The position numbers and the translations under genes were made by a program. The notes under the pieces were generated by a model that was not told where the DNA came from, did not search any database, and saw nothing but the letters and a program-made list of their open reading frames with translations. A stretch of DNA of 5,708 nt. Origin: an uncultured Clostridia bacterium (GTDB lineage Bacteria; Bacillota; Clostridia; Oscillospirales; Ruminococcaceae). This document shows positions 1-4,958 of the stretch, piece by piece. The first letter of the stretch is position 1, and each line of letters opens with the position of its first letter. Location: NCBI GenBank assembly GCA_947177545.1, contig CAMWVF010000088.1, positions 1 through 5,708 of the forward strand, read 5' to 3'.

Positions 1-116
1 CTCTTGATTTGGGTTGGAATCTGCTTTCTTTGTTGCCTAAGTCCGCTCTTGACCGTATCAACGAAAAGCTGCTGGAGGAAAAGTACAATCCCAACGCTGC
101 GGAGTTGTTTGAGTAA
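1..116 (+). CDS. ntpB: V-type ATP synthase subunit B, C-terminal end (partial)
   Basis: The frame ending at the TAA at 114-116 encodes 37 residues, LDLGWNLLSLLPKSALDRIN and on to NAAELFE. The 'LGW.LLS.LPKS.L.RI' pattern is the C-terminal signature of V/A-type ATPase subunit B, the non-catalytic nucleotide-binding subunit of the cytoplasmic V1 headpiece, which alternates with subunit A around the central stalk. The start lies left of the window. The gene for subunit D follows 29 bases downstream on the same strand, which is the usual B-D order in bacterial V-ATPase operons and supports the call. The tail past RINEK is somewhat variable and adds no information. The symbol ntpB is used in Enterococcus; atpB is an alternative name. 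Confidence 0.88.
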   Translation, partial: LDLGWNLLSLLPKSALDRINEKLLEEKYNPNAAELFE

Positions 117-145
117 AAACTGTCCCGAAGAAAGGGTGAAAATTT

Positions 146-796
146 ATGGCTGACCAGGTTTTTCCCACCAAGGGAAATCTGCTTAATATTCAGAAATCTC
201 TTGCGCTTGCAAAGCTGGGATACGAACTTCTGGACAAAAAGCGCAACATTCTGATACGCGAGCTTATGACAATGGTGGACGCGGCGAAGTCCCTAAGAGG
301 CACTATTGACAACACCTATATAAAGGCGTACTCTGCGCTGCAAATGGCGAATATTGCAAGGGGCGTAATTGAAAATGTTGCCAACGCCGTGCCTGTTGAG
401 AACACGCTTTCGGTAACCTATAGAAGCGTAATGGGCTGTGAACTTCCCAAAATCAGTATAGACGAAAAGAAGCCCGTTCTGAATTACGGTTTGCAGTACA
501 CCGACTCAAACGTGGATATGGCGTATATCTGTTTTGAGTACGCAAAATACATTTCTGTAACTCTTGCAGAGGTAGAAAACAGCATATACAGGCTCACAAA
601 CTCCATAAGAAAGACCCAGACCCGCGCCAACGCTTTGCAGAATATCGTTATACCTCGGTATGAAAGTATTGTCCGCTTTATAAGCAGCAGCCTTGAAGAA
701 AAGGAGAGGGAAGAGTTTTCCAGAATGAAAGTCATTAAGGCACAGAAACTCAAGAAAAAGAAATACGCAATTAAAAAGAAAGAAAATTTTTTATAA
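146..796 (+). CDS. ntpD: V-type ATP synthase subunit D (central stalk)
   Basis: This 216-residue protein is the rotor shaft of the V-type ATPase, a long coiled coil that sits inside the A3B3 ring and couples ATP hydrolysis or synthesis to ion movement through the membrane rotor. The N-terminus (residues 7-40) carries the family signature PTKGNLLNIQKSL.LAK.GY.LLDKKRNILIREL. Residues about 110-175 form the second long helix of the hairpin (NSIRKTQTRANALQNIVIPR). The tail is very basic, with runs of lysine from about residue 193. Length is normal for the family. The ATG is preceded by the purine-rich AAAGGGTG about 7 bases upstream. It is the last gene of its operon: a strong terminator begins two bases after the stop codon. 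Confidence 0.95.
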   Translation: MADQVFPTKGNLLNIQKSLALAKLGYELLDKKRNILIRELMTMVDAAKSLRGTIDNTYIKAYSALQMANIARGVIENVANAVPVENTLSVTYRSVMGCELPKISIDEKKPVLNYGLQYTDSNVDMAYICFEYAKYISVTLAEVENSIYRLTNSIRKTQTRANALQNIVIPRYESIVRFISSSLEEKEREEFSRMKVIKAQKLKKKKYAIKKKENFL

Positions 797-797
797 T

Positions 798-845
798 AAA
801 ACAGACCGTCCTCAAAAATCATTAGGACGGTCTGTTTTGTTTATT
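798..845 (+). terminator. Strong intrinsic terminator after the V-ATPase operon
   Basis: Perfect 15-bp stem: 798-812 (AAAACAGACCGTCCT) pairs with 824-838, with an 11-base loop. It is followed by a T-rich tail (TTTTGTTTATTTTG). It starts two bases after the subunit D stop codon. The A-rich left flank would also give a U-rich tail on the other strand, so it may act in both directions and stop any read-through from the tRNA side. Confidence 0.92.
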
Positions 846-907
846 TTGTGTGAAAATTTTCCGAATTTACTTCGTCTCTTTATATGGCAACGCCGCAAAC
901 GGCTTTT

Positions 908-943
908 TAAAAAGAAAATTACCCCCACATTTATTGTAGGGGT
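908..943 (-). terminator. Second, distal terminator downstream of tRNA-Leu
   Basis: Read on the minus strand, ACCCCTACA (943-935) pairs with TGTGGGGGT (929-921) through a five-base loop, giving a 9-bp stem that includes one G-U pair. The U-rich tail AATTTTCTTTTT follows. On the plus strand the G-U pair becomes a C-A mismatch and there is no T tail, so the structure is oriented for leftward transcripts. It sits about 70 bases beyond the first tRNA terminator and looks like a backup stop. It could instead end a small RNA that I cannot identify. Confidence 0.5.
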
Positions 944-1008
944 GACTCTCGCTGAATGGAATTCTCTGCCTTTTTTGTGTAGACAAAAAGATTTTTTCGT
1001 AAAATAGT

Positions 1009-1044
1009 AAAGAAAAAAGCTCCCGTATTTCTACAGAAGCCCTT
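1009..1044 (-). terminator. Intrinsic terminator of the tRNA-Leu transcript
   Basis: On the minus strand, AAGGGCTTCTGTA (1044-1032) pairs with TACGGGAGCTTTT (1027-1015), using several G-U pairs, around a GAAA tetraloop (1031-1028). TTTTTTCTTT-type sequence follows. The GNRA loop and U tail begin 27 bases after the tRNA CCA end. The G-U pairs would be mismatches on the plus strand, which fixes the direction as leftward. Confidence 0.75.
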
Positions 1045-1070
1045 TTCGCTGCAGGGTAATCCCTGCCTGA

Positions 1071-1157
1071 TGGTGCCGGTGGCGGGACTTGAACCCGCAC
1101 GCCATCACTGGCAATGGATTTTGAGTCCACCTCGTCTGCCGATTCCAACACACCGGC
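1071..1157 (-). tRNA. tRNA-Leu, anticodon CAA
   Basis: The minus strand folds as a complete class II tRNA of 87 nt. The acceptor GCCGGTG pairs with CACCGGC. The D arm is TTG/CGA with a GG-containing loop. The anticodon stem GTGGA/TCCAT surrounds the loop CTCAAAA, which gives anticodon CAA and decodes UUG. The long variable arm has the stem GCCA/TGGC around GTGA. The T arm is GCGGG-TTCAAGT-CCCGC. The discriminator is A, and the 3' CCA is encoded (1073-1071). The long variable arm, discriminator A and CAA anticodon agree on leucine. It is transcribed alone from its own promoter, opposite to the flanking genes. Confidence 0.96.
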
Positions 1158-1176
1158 AAAAAAAATTTACTAAATT

Positions 1177-1205
1177 ATTTTAGCATATTTTTTCAGATTT
1201 GTCAA
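1177..1205 (-). promoter_or_regulatory. Sigma-A promoter of tRNA-Leu
   Basis: On the minus strand, TTGACA (1205-1200) is separated by exactly 17 bases from TAAAAT (1182-1177). Transcription would start near 1170, giving a leader of about 13 bases before the tRNA 5' end at 1157. The match to the housekeeping consensus is nearly perfect, as expected for a stable RNA gene. Confidence 0.88.
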
Positions 1206-1268
1206 GCTTTTTTTGTAAATTCATAAAAATTTGACCCCAAAATATTATATGTGGATTTTGCCTGAAAT

Positions 1269-1296
1269 GTCAAATGCAGTCCCCGCGGCATAAAAT
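1269..1296 (+). promoter_or_regulatory. Candidate SigE (mother-cell) promoter of the cotJ operon
   Basis: CATAAAAT (1289-1296) fits the SigE/SigK -10 pattern CATAnnnT. GTCAAAT (1269-1275) lies 13 bases upstream and resembles the SigE -35 (GTCATATT-like). The predicted transcript starts near 1303. The cotJ operon of Bacillus subtilis is SigE-dependent, so a promoter of this kind is expected here. The -35 match is imperfect and only by eye. A SigK promoter is the alternative reading. Confidence 0.45.
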
Positions 1297-1305
1297 GATT
1301 TGAAA

Positions 1306-1321
1306 CCGAAAAGCTTTTCGG
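1306..1321 (+). repeat. 16-bp perfect palindrome in the cotJ leader
   Basis: CCGAAAAGCTTTTCGG is a perfect palindrome. It begins about three bases after the predicted cotJ transcription start and ends about 50 bases before the cotJA start codon. As RNA it would form a 6-bp stem with an AGCU loop at the extreme 5' end of the message. It could be an mRNA-stabilising 5' hairpin or a dimeric repressor site. It has no T tail and is not a terminator. Confidence 0.5.
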
Positions 1322-1369
1322 CAGTCTATTTCATTTCATCACGCTATGAAAGGAGAAGCGCAGCGTATT

Positions 1370-1561
1370 ATGACAACTTTAACAACCAAACCGGAAACGA
1401 CTATAAGCAAGTTCCCACCAGAAACGCCTGTGGGGATGTGCTATGTCCCGTTTCAGCAGTGGGAAAATCCGTACGCCGAGAACACCGCTCTTGAAAACGG
1501 GACGATGTTCCCAAGCCTTAATTTACCATTTTTAGGCAGGGAGGTAGATAAAAATGGCTGA
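1370..1561 (+). CDS. cotJA: Spore coat-associated protein CotJA
   Basis: The 63-residue product carries the CotJA core, residues about 14-54: FPPETPVGMCYVPFQQWENPY, then GTMFPSLNLPFLG (aromatic 'YVPFQQW' and 'FP.L..PFLG' blocks). In Bacillus, CotJA is needed for assembly of the cotJ products into the inner spore coat and is made in the mother cell. The start is uncertain. I prefer the ATG at 1370 because the only strong ribosome binding site (AAAGGAG, 1349-1355) lies upstream of it, though the 14-base spacing is long. The in-frame ATG at 1346 would add eight residues but has no ribosome binding site and overlaps this one. The 3' end overlaps cotJB by 8 bases, so translation is probably coupled. 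Confidence 0.9.
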   Translation: MTTLTTKPETTISKFPPETPVGMCYVPFQQWENPYAENTALENGTMFPSLNLPFLGREVDKNG

Positions 1562-1805
1562 CAACAATCTTATGTGTGCAATTCAGATGTATGATTTTTA
1601 TCTGTACGAATTGAATTTGTATCTTGACACCCACCCAAACGATCCAGAGGCGCTGGATTTATTCAAAAAAACCAATGAAAAAAGAGCAGCCGCATACAAG
1701 GCTTATGTCAGCAAATACGGACCTATCACCGTTCGACAGTTTACAGAAGGCGACCACTTCAGCTGGGTGAACGGTCCTTGGCCATGGGAAAGGAGCGCTA
1801 ACTGA
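1554..1805 (+). CDS. cotJB: Spore coat protein CotJB
   Basis: This 83-residue protein has the CotJB pattern from end to end: IQMYDFYLYELNLYLDTHPN (about residues 10-29), DPEALDLFKK, then KYGPIT near residue 54-59, and the aromatic end WVNGPWPWE. It is a small coat protein of the mother-cell side, encoded between CotJA and CotJC. AGGGAGGT (1538-1545) sits 8 bases before the ATG, inside the end of cotJA. Two bases after the TGA stop codon lies the ATG of cotJC, so cotJA-cotJB-cotJC were built as one tightly packed operon, as in B. subtilis. The gene itself appears intact even though the operon is cut immediately downstream. Confidence 0.95.
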   Translation: MADNNLMCAIQMYDFYLYELNLYLDTHPNDPEALDLFKKTNEKRAAAYKAYVSKYGPITVRQFTEGDHFSWVNGPWPWERSAN

Positions 1806-1807
1806 TT

Positions 1808-1855
1808 ATGTGGGCTTATGAGAAAAAACTATCATATTTATCATACACATATTGA
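1808..1855 (+). pseudogene. cotJC: 5' end of cotJC, interrupted after about 10 codons
   Basis: ATG at 1808 opens the frame MWAYEKKLSYLSYTY followed by TGA at 1853. CotJC proteins (manganese-catalase-like spore coat enzymes of roughly 190 residues) begin MW.YEKKL.YP, so the first ten codons match and everything after Tyr10 does not. AAAGGAG at 1789-1795 serves as ribosome binding site, and the gene starts two bases after cotJB, exactly where cotJC belongs. The stop codon abuts the stop codon of the convergent serine recombinase at 1856. I infer that an element inserted here and that the remaining cotJC codons lie at its far end, outside the window. The fragment as read cannot be functional. 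It is not necessarily a dead gene if the element can excise. Confidence 0.85.
1820..1855. other. Probable attL junction in cotJC
   Basis: Host identity (CotJC codons through Tyr10, ending at 1837) gives way to element DNA before 1856. Large serine integrases recombine at a short shared core of a few bases, often with a central dinucleotide, so the crossover should lie at or just left of 1838. The junction holds two near-identical 9-bp units, TATCATATT (1830-1838) and TATCATACA (1839-1847). These may be part of the integrase binding site. Location is inferred from where the CotJC match ends. Confidence 0.65.
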
Positions 1856-3331
1856 TTACATAAATTCAACGTCAAGCTTCAAGTCGGAATCTGTTTTTCT
1901 GTAGCATTGCCGTTCTGTTTTTGAGTATTCGATTTTCTTTATGACAGATTTCAGCATTTTGTTTTTTTCTTCGGAGTTCGCCGTGTCAAAATCACGGATA
2001 GTTTTTTCCAACCTGAACATAAGCTCCTCGTCGCTAAGCTTGGGAGCTACTTCATTTGCGGCAATCTCTTTCAACTGCGCTTCGCAGCTTTTTATTTTTT
2101 CGGAAACAGCGGCAGAACGCTCAAGAAATACTTCTGTTGAGTAAATTCCCTGCTCAAAGAAATCGTAAATTTTAGCTTGCTGACCTTTAAGGCGCGTTAG
2201 TTCAGCCTCTATTATGGATTTTTTGTCATGTACGACCTGTCGTGCATTTTTATTTTCGTAAGCCTTATCATTGTGTTGGACTTCCTTTATTTTTGCAAGC
2301 TTTATCTTCATAGCATTTATTACAGCCTCGTCAACGCTGTCCATAGTACTACCGACTACTTTGCCTCGGCAAGTGCGGTATCTGCATAAAATATGGGCTT
2401 TCCCGGAAGATTTTATATACCTGCGTATCATCTGATGTCCGCAGTTTTTGCAACACAGCATACCGTGATAATGATTTTTTATGGTTTCGTCGGACTTGAC
2501 GTGGGCAAGGGGATTGTTCTTTATAAGCTCCTGTACGTGGTTAAAGGTCTCCTCGGGAATAATAGCTTCATGTCTGCCGTTGCATACAATATCGCCGTCC
2601 TGCTTTGAGTACCAATGAATTTTTCCCGCATAGACGGGATTTTCAAGAATTTTCTTAATTGATACCCGTTCCCAGTACTGACTTTTCATGGGAGATATGC
2701 CCATGCGGTTCAATTCCTCGGCAATAGCCCGTGCGCCGCTACCGCTCAGCCGCATATCATAAATCATCTTGACGACTTCCGCCTGTTCGGGAATTATCTC
2801 CAAAGTATACACCTTGGGTTCGGGGTGTATTTTTTTGTACCCAAAGGGCGGGGTAGGGGTGATGTAGTTGCCGTCCTTGACGGTGGCTATCCTGCCTGCG
2901 TTCATGCGGCGGCGAATGGTCTTGTACTCCCTGCGGCTCATGAACAGGGAAAATTCAAAGTACTCCTCGTCAAATTCGTTGTTGGGATCGTAGGTCTTTA
3001 TGGGGGTTATGATCTTAGTCCCCGAAGTCTTGAAAGCCTGAGCAACAACGCCCTGATCTATAGTGTCGCCGCGGGCAAGGCGCTCAATCTCCATAACAAG
3101 CACGCCGTCGTATTTGCCGTCGTTTACGTCCGCAAGTAGAGCCTGCATTTGGGGTCGGGCGGCAATGTTCTCGCCGCTGACGATCTCCCGGTACTGCTTT
3201 ACAACGGCAATGGAAAGCTTTTTTGCAAGCTCTGTGAGAGCCTTTTCATGCTTGGCAAGAGTTTCGCCCTCGCCGCGGGCTTCGGCTTCCATATCAGCGC
3301 GGGATTTTCTTAGATACATTGCGTAGGGCAT
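1856..3331 (-). CDS. Large serine recombinase (site-specific integrase)
   Basis: This 491-residue integrase cuts and rejoins attachment sites through a covalent phosphoserine link. The resolvase domain (about 1-150) shows the nucleophile Ser10 in YLRKSRAD, REIVSG, the ARPQM arginine, ERLARG (83-88) and the SRRE helix (132-135). The recombinase DNA-binding domain follows PPFGY (161-165) and includes LNRMGISP and ILENPVYAGKIHW. A zinc ribbon has Cys294/Cys297 and Cys316/Cys321. A coiled coil (about 366-422) matches the one that controls excision versus integration. The ATG at 3331 is chosen because AAAGGAG lies 7 bases upstream and places Ser10 where the family has it. An in-frame ATG at 3370 would add 13 atypical residues. 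The stop codon abuts the cotJC junction, as expected for an integrase beside its own att site. Confidence 0.95.
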   Translation of the reverse strand: MPYAMYLRKSRADMEAEARGEGETLAKHEKALTELAKKLSIAVVKQYREIVSGENIAARPQMQALLADVNDGKYDGVLVMEIERLARGDTIDQGVVAQAFKTSGTKIITPIKTYDPNNEFDEEYFEFSLFMSRREYKTIRRRMNAGRIATVKDGNYITPTPPFGYKKIHPEPKVYTLEIIPEQAEVVKMIYDMRLSGSGARAIAEELNRMGISPMKSQYWERVSIKKILENPVYAGKIHWYSKQDGDIVCNGRHEAIIPEETFNHVQELIKNNPLAHVKSDETIKNHYHGMLCCKNCGHQMIRRYIKSSGKAHILCRYRTCRGKVVGSTMDSVDEAVINAMKIKLAKIKEVQHNDKAYENKNARQVVHDKKSIIEAELTRLKGQQAKIYDFFEQGIYSTEVFLERSAAVSEKIKSCEAQLKEIAANEVAPKLSDEELMFRLEKTIRDFDTANSEEKNKMLKSVIKKIEYSKTERQCYRKTDSDLKLDVEFM

Positions 3332-3404
3332 GGCGTGACTCCTTTCGTTAACTCGCCTTTTCTGGTGCATTTGCCTCGGATTTAGTTATAGGAGGCGACT
3401 GCGC

Positions 3405-4223
3405 TTAAAGTTCTTTAATTTGGAGATATTTTTTAAACTTTTCGTCAAATTCTTCACAATATACTAAACTATTACATTCATTTGCCTTTTTGGCTATATT
3501 TTCTATATATGTATTTGAACAATGTTTCCAAAATTTTTCTATTAATACAGTGTTTTGATAAAGAGCATAATAATTTCTATAGCCAATTACCGTACCAGGC
3601 AACGCATTTAACGGTGAAACTTCATTCCATGCATTATTAATAAACTGCGTTAATTTATTTGAATTTTTATAATCAATCGCTAAATTTAAAAAATCATCAA
3701 AATGACTATTGCATTTTTCTAAATATTTTATAAAGTCATCATCATCTAAAATAAGCTTTAATTGATTAAACTTTTTCAAGTTTTCATTAACAGCATTTGT
3801 AACACTATTTAGCCATTGATCATAAGATGCTTCCTCAAAGAAAACAAACGGCATAACACCTGTAACTTGTGCCATATTTCTTAAAACATCGTGGTAATAA
3901 CCGTAAGTTTCTAAAATATTTTGCCTTATTTGATTATTTATGTCGCGATTATGTATTTGTTTTTGCAGTTCAATATTTCTTTCATTAATTTCCTTTTGCA
4001 ACTCAACATTTCTGTTGTTTATTTCTCGTTGCAGTTCAGCACTACTTTCGTGGAAATGTTCTTGCTGCTTACTATTTGCTTTGTTAATGCGTACTGTGAT
4101 ATAAATGTTAATAGCTGTAAGAACAACAGTAATCACTACACTGATAATTGCAATAACATTAGCTTTAACAGCTGGATTTTGGATATTTGCAGTATCCTGA
4201 GCAAACATTAAAAATTTTTCCAT
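3405..4223 (-). CDS. Membrane-anchored coiled-coil protein, unknown function (probable cargo)
   Basis: I do not recognise a family for this 272-residue protein. It has a short N-terminal segment, one clear transmembrane helix (about residues 20-46, VIAIISVVITVVLTAINIYI), and a charged coiled coil. The coiled coil contains three tandem 11-residue units with consensus ELQ(K/R)(E/Q)I(N/H)xRN at 62-94. A mostly helical, acidic C-terminal domain (about 95-272) has several aromatic stretches (DDDDFIKYLEKC, YRNYYALYQNT). There is no signal peptidase site, so the helix probably acts as an anchor with the bulk on one side of the membrane. An excellent ribosome binding site (AAAGGAG, 8 bases before the ATG) supports the start. 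The gene is strikingly AT-rich (several stretches about 20-33% GC by hand count) compared with its neighbours. Its place between integrase and ImmA suggests an accessory role such as superinfection exclusion or defence, but that is inference. Confidence 0.8.
   Translation of the reverse strand: MEKFLMFAQDTANIQNPAVKANVIAIISVVITVVLTAINIYITVRINKANSKQQEHFHESSAELQREINNRNVELQKEINERNIELQKQIHNRDINNQIRQNILETYGYYHDVLRNMAQVTGVMPFVFFEEASYDQWLNSVTNAVNENLKKFNQLKLILDDDDFIKYLEKCNSHFDDFLNLAIDYKNSNKLTQFINNAWNEVSPLNALPGTVIGYRNYYALYQNTVLIEKFWKHCSNTYIENIAKKANECNSLVYCEEFDEKFKKYLQIKEL
3942..4040 (-). repeat. Three tandem 33-bp coding repeats (11-residue units)
   Basis: Within the membrane protein gene, residues 62-72, 73-83 and 84-94 read AELQREINNRN, VELQKEINERN and IELQKQIHNRD. 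The DNA repeats too (for example TTTCT-TTAATTTCC-TTTTGCAA-type blocks on the plus strand). An 11-residue period fits a hendecad coiled coil rather than the usual 7-residue one. A fourth, decayed unit may follow (INNQIRQNI). Confidence 0.8.
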
Positions 4224-4284
4224 TTTAATTTCTCCTTTTACTTATTTCAAGATTTAAAATTACACAAGCTAATACGTTAGTATC

Positions 4285-4311
4285 GTTGTATCGCTCATTT
4301 GCATATGTCAA
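4285..4311 (-). promoter_or_regulatory. Weak candidate promoter for the membrane protein gene
   Basis: On the minus strand there is a perfect -35 hexamer TTGACA (4311-4306), just downstream of the immA stop codon. No good -10 sits at 17 bases. The best is TACAAC at 15 bases (4290-4285) or GATACT at 21. A separate promoter would fit a cargo gene expressed in the lysogen, but the evidence is only the -35. Confidence 0.25.
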
Positions 4312-4319
4312 CCGCCTTG

Positions 4320-4916
4320 TTACAGGCGATTATTTTTTATATAGCTTTCAAATTGCTGGTATACCTGACGTTCCAGCGGAGAAGTCAGAAATTTTCCTCG
4401 CTTGCGCAGTGTCTCCATGCGTTCTGCGCGGATTTTTGCTGCTTCACGGCTTATATTGCATACTGAGGCAATCTGTTCCGCAGTTTGTGCGTTAATGCCC
4501 CAGAGGACGCAGGCAGGAGCGAGCAAACGTGCTGCAAACATATCCGCTTCGGTTTCGTCGTCAGATTTAACCATGTTCTCGCGGCGTGTATAATAGCCGC
4601 TGCGCATCTCGTGTCCCAAAAGAATATGAGCCAATTCATGTGCTATGGTAAAACGCTGACGCTGTAGTATTTCAGTATCTTCAATTATAATATACCAGTT
4701 GTCTCCTTGTTTTACCGAAACGCCGCTTTCACCTTGGCGCAGTTCATTTACGTCCTTGTTTTCTATAATTGATATCCCCGCTTCAGTACATATAGAAAAT
4801 AATGATACCGGAAGCGAACTGACTTTAAAATCAATCAAAGTTTGCCACGCTGCATCGCGTACATTTTTGTACCGACTGTAAAAACCATATACATCTGTAT
4901 TTCTCAGGATTACCAC
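4320..4916 (-). CDS. immA: ImmA/IrrE-family metallopeptidase (M78)
   Basis: The product (up to 198 residues) is a zinc metallopeptidase of the ImmA/IrrE family. The zinc motif HELAH is at 93-97 inside FTIAHELAHILLGH, and the downstream ETEADMFAARLLAP block (121-134) supplies the glutamate ligand (Glu121 or Glu123) and the usual FAA.LL.P helix. The N-terminal 80 residues resemble family members that pair with repressors. In ICEBs1 and phage phi105, ImmA cleaves the adjacent XRE repressor to induce the element. Here the XRE gene lies immediately upstream on the same strand, so the same role is likely. The start is odd: the GTG at 4916 overlaps its own GGAGG, while the in-frame CTG at 4907 is spaced 8 bases from it. 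The ribosome binding site is also buried in a hairpin (4917-4943). Confidence 0.9.
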   Translation of the reverse strand: MVILRNTDVYGFYSRYKNVRDAAWQTLIDFKVSSLPVSLFSICTEAGISIIENKDVNELRQGESGVSVKQGDNWYIIIEDTEILQRQRFTIAHELAHILLGHEMRSGYYTRRENMVKSDDETEADMFAARLLAPACVLWGINAQTAEQIASVCNISREAAKIRAERMETLRKRGKFLTSPLERQVYQQFESYIKNNRL

Positions 4917-4943
4917 CTCCGACAGTATTTTTTACTGTCGGAG
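4914..4943 (-). promoter_or_regulatory. Hairpin that sequesters the immA ribosome binding site
   Basis: In the leftward transcript, CTCCGACAGTA (4943-4933) pairs perfectly over 11 bp with TACTGTCGGAG (4927-4917) around a five-A loop. The 3' arm contains the GGAG of the immA ribosome binding site (GGAGGTGG), and the 5' arm contains the matching CTCC. The repressor stop codon is 16 bases before the hairpin, so a ribosome finishing the repressor would hardly unfold it. This should keep ImmA translation low. Confidence 0.6.
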
Positions 4944-4951
4944 CTGTTTTT
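4917..4951 (+). terminator. Same hairpin as a rightward intrinsic terminator
   Basis: On the plus strand the 11-bp stem (4917-4927 with 4933-4943, loop TTTTT) is followed by CTGTTTTT (4944-4951), the form of an intrinsic terminator. It would stop antisense rightward transcription before it crosses the repressor gene. On the minus strand no U tail follows, so it should not end the repressor-immA message. Confidence 0.55.
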
Positions 4952-4958
4952 ATGCCTG

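Noticed and set aside
892..908. Small hairpin GCCG-CAAA-CGGC followed by TTTTT on the plus strand
   Set aside because: The stem has only 4 bp and there is already a strong terminator 55 bases upstream with no gene in between.
867..1151. 94-residue minus-strand open frame over the tRNA
   Set aside because: It reads through the tRNA-Leu gene and its terminators, with no ribosome binding site and no protein-like pattern.
1071..1157. tRNA-Leu gene as the attachment site of the element
   Set aside because: tRNA genes are common targets of tyrosine integrases, but this tRNA is complete, lies about 660 bases from the element behind intact cotJAB, and the integrase is a serine recombinase sitting directly at the cotJC break.
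1346..1369. Upstream ATG as the cotJA start
   Set aside because: It has no ribosome binding site and overlaps the AAAGGAG that would serve the ATG at 1370. It remains possible because the spacing to 1370 is long.
1300..1494. 64-residue plus-strand open frame starting before cotJA
   Set aside because: It overlaps cotJA in another frame, its start lies at the predicted transcript start, and only the cotJA frame carries a recognisable family signature.
2393..3326. Several plus-strand open frames inside the integrase gene
   Set aside because: They are shadows of a gene with clear catalytic and zinc-ribbon motifs, lack ribosome binding sites, and show no family-like sequence.
3332..3370. Upstream ATG for the integrase (13 extra residues)
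   Set aside because: Only a weak GAGG precedes it, while the ATG at 3331 has AAAGGAG at ideal spacing and puts the catalytic serine at position 10.
4313..4328. Inverted repeat CGCCT/AGGCG at the immA stop codon as a terminator of the leftward operon
   Set aside because: The stem is only 5 bp and the T-rich side lies on the plus strand. Leftward transcripts would have GTTGACA after it, so it cannot stop the immA message.
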